64,000 bases of DNA from Pterois miles. Lineage: Eukaryota > Chordata > Actinopteri > Perciformes > Scorpaenidae. Positions 61,145-64,000 of this stretch are shown piece after piece. Within the stretch, counting starts at the first letter, position 1; every line of letters begins with the position of its first letter. Location of the stretch: positions 25,470,501 through 25,534,500 of the forward strand of contig CAMQGK010000110.1 in assembly GCA_947000775.1 (NCBI GenBank), given 5' to 3'. The notes beneath the pieces were generated by a model, which was not told the origin of the DNA, did no database searches, and worked only from the letters and a program-made list of their open reading frames with translations. The translations under genes and the position numbers were made by a program.

Positions 61145-62065
61145 AACTCACTAAAATCATTAGTTTTGGTTGCAAGATTATACATTTCATTCCTAGAAAA
61201 GTCCAAAACTGTGAAAATGAAACAATTAAATTACCTAACTAAAGCAAGCAATTTTATTCCACTAAATTTTGTTTTGGCCAGATCCCAAAGCCCACACAAA
61301 TTTTGAAAATTTTCTGTTTTTGATGATGATGTGCACAGTTAAAGTGGCAGTAAGCAGAATGTTTTTGGCACAATTGGGCAAAAAAAAAACATAATAACCT
61401 TTCAGCAAATTGTAATTCAAGTGTTCTGAGAGACAACAAGACATCTAGCCCACAACGGGAGACTTCGGCTAATCACAGGTCATTTCAGAGAGAGAGCGTT
61501 CACATTTGCTGTTCTTTCAACAGAGGCGGCTGTCAATCACTTGAAACTCAGGCAGGCAGCGCTGCTGAAATATAAATCAATATTCTGTTACTGTAATGCC
61601 TATTTCTCGCTTAAAATGTCGTCAGAAACCTTTTGTAGTTACTGTGTAGTTGTACAGCTAAACATTACACTACAACATGATAATACAAGATGGCAGGCTC
61701 CATCTCGGCTCTGATTGGTTGATTTCCTCTGGTCTGTGATATCTTGCAGATGCCATTAGGAGCACAGGAGGACACAGAGGAACAGGATTTTTTTTCAGAT
61801 TATTTGTCTCATGCACTACTGTCAGGATATAGACACTATTTTATAAAAAATAACTTTTTTTAGTCATATTTGCTCCATTTCTACTGACCATAGCTTTAAG
61901 TCACAAAATCATTATTTTTGATTGCAAGATGAAACATTTTAATCCTGAAATAATAAGTTAAGTGAATAAAGCATTCGATTTTATTCTATTAAATTTTGCT
62001 TTGGCCAGAACCAAAAAGCCCACACAAGTTTAGCTGATTTTCTGTTTTTGATGGGGTTTTTTTTG
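61145..62065. repeat. local direct duplication bracketing a MITE
   Basis: 61145-61337 and 61900-62065 share, in order, AAAATCATTA-TTTTTG-TTGCAAGAT, TTTTATTC-AC/TTAAATTTTG, TTTGGCCAGA, AAAGCCCACACAA and ATTTTCTGTTTTTGATG. The MITE at 61339-61899 lies exactly between. Confidence 0.7.
61339..61899 (-). mobile_element. TTAA-type MITE, family 1, complete
   Basis: A 561-bp element with ends TTAAAGTGGCAGTAAGCAG and TGACCATAGCTTTAA, the reverse orientation of 49067-49695 (shared ACTACTGTCAGGATATAGAC and CAGGTCATTTCAGAGAGAG). It sits between two copies of a local duplication. Confidence 0.78.
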
Positions 62066-62875
62066 TTTTGATCACACCAATTATACAGTGCATATGTAGA
62101 TTTTTCTGGACTCTGAGTCAATGTCATCAATAATGATTAAGTCCAATGTCAGCGAAGGGTGATTTTAGTTTTTCCATGTTCATGTTTGAGTGAGCTGAAT
62201 GAGATGTTAAATGATAAACAGGGAAAAAATGAAGCATTCCTGTATCCATTTGTAACTATTTGCAGGATCTGACGGGGTGTGGATTCACTAATGAGCTTGT
62301 TCACATGCACATGAACATCCATCACTGTACATGAAAAAGTAAAAAAGATAACATGCACACTTACTGCAGTGAGATGCACAGAACTTCATAACTCTGAGTA
62401 TGAACATGCTTATTTTCTGTGCTAAACAGTACAGTTTACATACATTTTTACATAAACTTTCCATTTACGCTGAGTGTTGATCAATTAAAGGCCTGACTAA
62501 CTTTTAGTTATAGGTGGAAGCTGTAAATTGTGAAATTGTTTCAAAAGAGAATAATTTTAATAAATGCTGTACTGACTATTTTCAGGGTAAGTTGAACCGA
62601 ATTGTAACCTGGTAGTCGAACAGCTCAACATGCACATATTAAAATTCATTCCTCGCCACCAGATTAGTATGTGTGATGATCAACTCAAGGTCACTTTACA
62701 AGCTTTTTCTGAGTTTTCATTTTAGGACACTTTTCATTCACTGATGACGACTGTGACCTGTGAAATCGTTCAGTTTTGAGGCGCTCATGTTCAGTGTCCT
62801 TGTCATGTTCCCTACAGCTACACATGTTGTCATAAAAGAAATGTTCAACATAATAATTCAACGTTTAGTGAAACT
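62066..62875. other. no gene recognised
   Basis: No exon-like frame or repeat match found. Confidence 0.45.
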
Positions 62876-62879
62876 CATT

Positions 62880-63965
62880 ATTTGCTTTCTTGCAGAGCGT
62901 TAGATGAGAAGACTGATGCCACGCTCCTGTCTGTCTGTTATGAATTTACAGCCAGCAGATGGTTAGCTTAGCTTGGCACAAACACTGTAAACTGTTGCCT
63001 GGCTCTGTAAAGCATAGACGGCACCAAAGGTGGCCTTACGGGGCTTAAGCCCCAAATGTTTTCAGCAATCTTTCATTCTGTTCATCATTTTTTGTAACAA
63101 ACCTTGATCAATCGATGTGTTTTGCAAGGAAAGGTTGGAGTGAAGCACTGGTGGAGCAGAAATCACAACCTCTTCCTCCACAGTCTAGAGTACTCTTAGA
63201 AAGCAAGTCATGGACACGAAAAATTCACAGACCCCTTGTCCCTGATATTAATGTAGAAACCTCATGATTCTGAAGTGTTTAAAGCTATGATTGGTGATCT
63301 TCATCATCTTATATTTGTTGAATTTCTCATTACATCCCAACAGCACTCATTAAACCAAATGCTCTGACAAAAGAAAAATATCCATTAAAGTGTGCCTGCC
63401 TTCCTGCCTGTGAGCTCATTGAACATCACCAGAAGCTGCTAGCTTGACAGCTGTGAGTACGAACAACAGCCATATTTATTGTTTATGTTCATAATTATAA
63501 TTTTGGGGCAGTGGCTTTGGAGGGAGGCCCGAACGGACGGACTGTCGGTGTTGCAGACTTTACGACTTTCTTGCTCCACTTAGGGACTTTTTGAACTAGT
63601 GCAGCTAGCTACTTTCATTGGAAAAGAGTTGGCATTGGGCTGAGTTTTCCATTTTATTTTAAATATCTAATTTCTCAAGATTACCAACTGTAGCTTTCAG
63701 TTTCCCACCTGCCACTGTTCTTCCAACCTGCAGACCACCTGACTCCCTTGACCTTCCCTGGATCCCAAACAATATACTGTGTATGACATAGCTTTCATTG
63801 ACATTGCAATATTTAGCAATCAAAGTATGACCTCACACTCAGGGCCAATCCCCAGGTCTCCACTGACCCTTGAACTGCCCTGGTTCAACAAAATCCACCC
63901 ACTGGCACCTCTAAAGCTCATAACCCACATTATATCTGGTTTGTTTTATCTGTACAAAAAACAAA
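62880..63965. repeat. family-4 repeat, apparently split
   Basis: 62880-63010 (GCGTTAGATGAGAAGACTGA, CAGCAGATGGTTAGCTTAGC, GCCTGGCTCTGTAAAG) and 63885-63965 (GGCACCTCTAAAGCTCATAA) look like the left and right parts of the element seen at 25255, separated by about 870 bp that includes a TTAA-type element. Confidence 0.5.
63279..63698 (+). mobile_element. TTAA-type MITE, family 6
   Basis: Left end TTAAAGCTATGATTGGTGAT and right end ATTACCAACTGTAGCTTTCA; inverted repeats match at 17 of 21 positions. The right TTAA is mutated to TTCA. About 420 bp, non-coding. Confidence 0.65.
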
Positions 63966-64000
63966 AAAGTAAAAACAACAATTTGTGGTATTATGAAGGT

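Noticed and set aside
1..64000. miR-132/212 hairpins expected near this locus in mammals
   Set aside because: I looked for the TAACAGTCTACAG/TAACAGTCTCCAG seed-containing sequences on both strands and saw none in the window.
1..64000. CRISPR array, phage or bacterial defence system
   Set aside because: Regularly spaced direct repeats with unique spacers and prokaryotic gene organisation are absent; the DNA is vertebrate.

Overview
The window looks like teleost fish nuclear DNA. It is AT-rich and intron-like, full of short dispersed repeats (TTAA-ended and hAT-like non-autonomous DNA transposons, tRNA-derived SINEs) and microsatellites. It contains one confidently recognisable gene, rtn4rl1 (reticulon 4 receptor-like 1, also called Nogo receptor 3 or NgRH2), on the + strand near the right end. 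I see no bacterial-type operons, CRISPR arrays, long viral reading frames or full-length autonomous transposons.

Gene: two coding exons are clear. The first (54820-55271) encodes the end of the signal peptide, the N-terminal cysteine cap (LRRNT) and leucine-rich repeats 1 to mid-5. The second (57556-58449) encodes the rest of repeat 5, repeats 6-8, the C-terminal cysteine cap (LRRCT), the basic stalk and a hydrophobic GPI-anchor tail. They join in phase 0 across a 2.3-kb intron. The acceptor of the first exon is phase 1, so a short upstream exon carrying the start codon must exist. I could not identify it, and it may lie anywhere in the left 54.8 kb or outside the window. Whether the teleost a or b paralogue is present cannot be decided here.

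Layout: positions 1 to 54.8 kb hold no convincing exon and are either intron 1 of rtn4rl1 or upstream intergenic DNA. Many stretches belong to recurring repeat families that can be matched to each other within the window. (i) TTAA-flanked elements beginning TTAAAG occur at 33, 4455, 21255, 27852, 32683, 39853, 41185, 47161, 49067, 56927, 61339 and 63279. (ii) A hAT-like family with 8-bp target duplications occurs at 6718, 11225, 31260, 44537 and 56167. (iii) A family containing TTAGGTTTAGGCAACAAAAC occurs at 8195, 17600, 24300, 29130, 34970 and 37790. (iv) A family starting AGACTGTATA occurs at 3735, 13076, 18178, 25748 and 53697. (v) Two tRNA-headed SINEs lie at 31860 and 43238. Microsatellites include long (TA)n, (TG)n and a complex GATA/GACA array at about 16 kb. 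From 58450 onward there is a probable 3' UTR of about 2.3 kb, then repeat-rich downstream DNA with a local duplication bracketing a transposon.

I did not find a convincing undescribed biological system. The most interesting points are the intron splitting a leucine-rich repeat of the receptor, TG-repeat blocks around the polypyrimidine tract of its first visible exon, the 132-bp higher-order structure of the GATA/GACA array, transposon-borne hairpins, and shared 3' tails between a SINE and a LINE-like fragment. Family comparisons outside the window are from memory; no database search was run.
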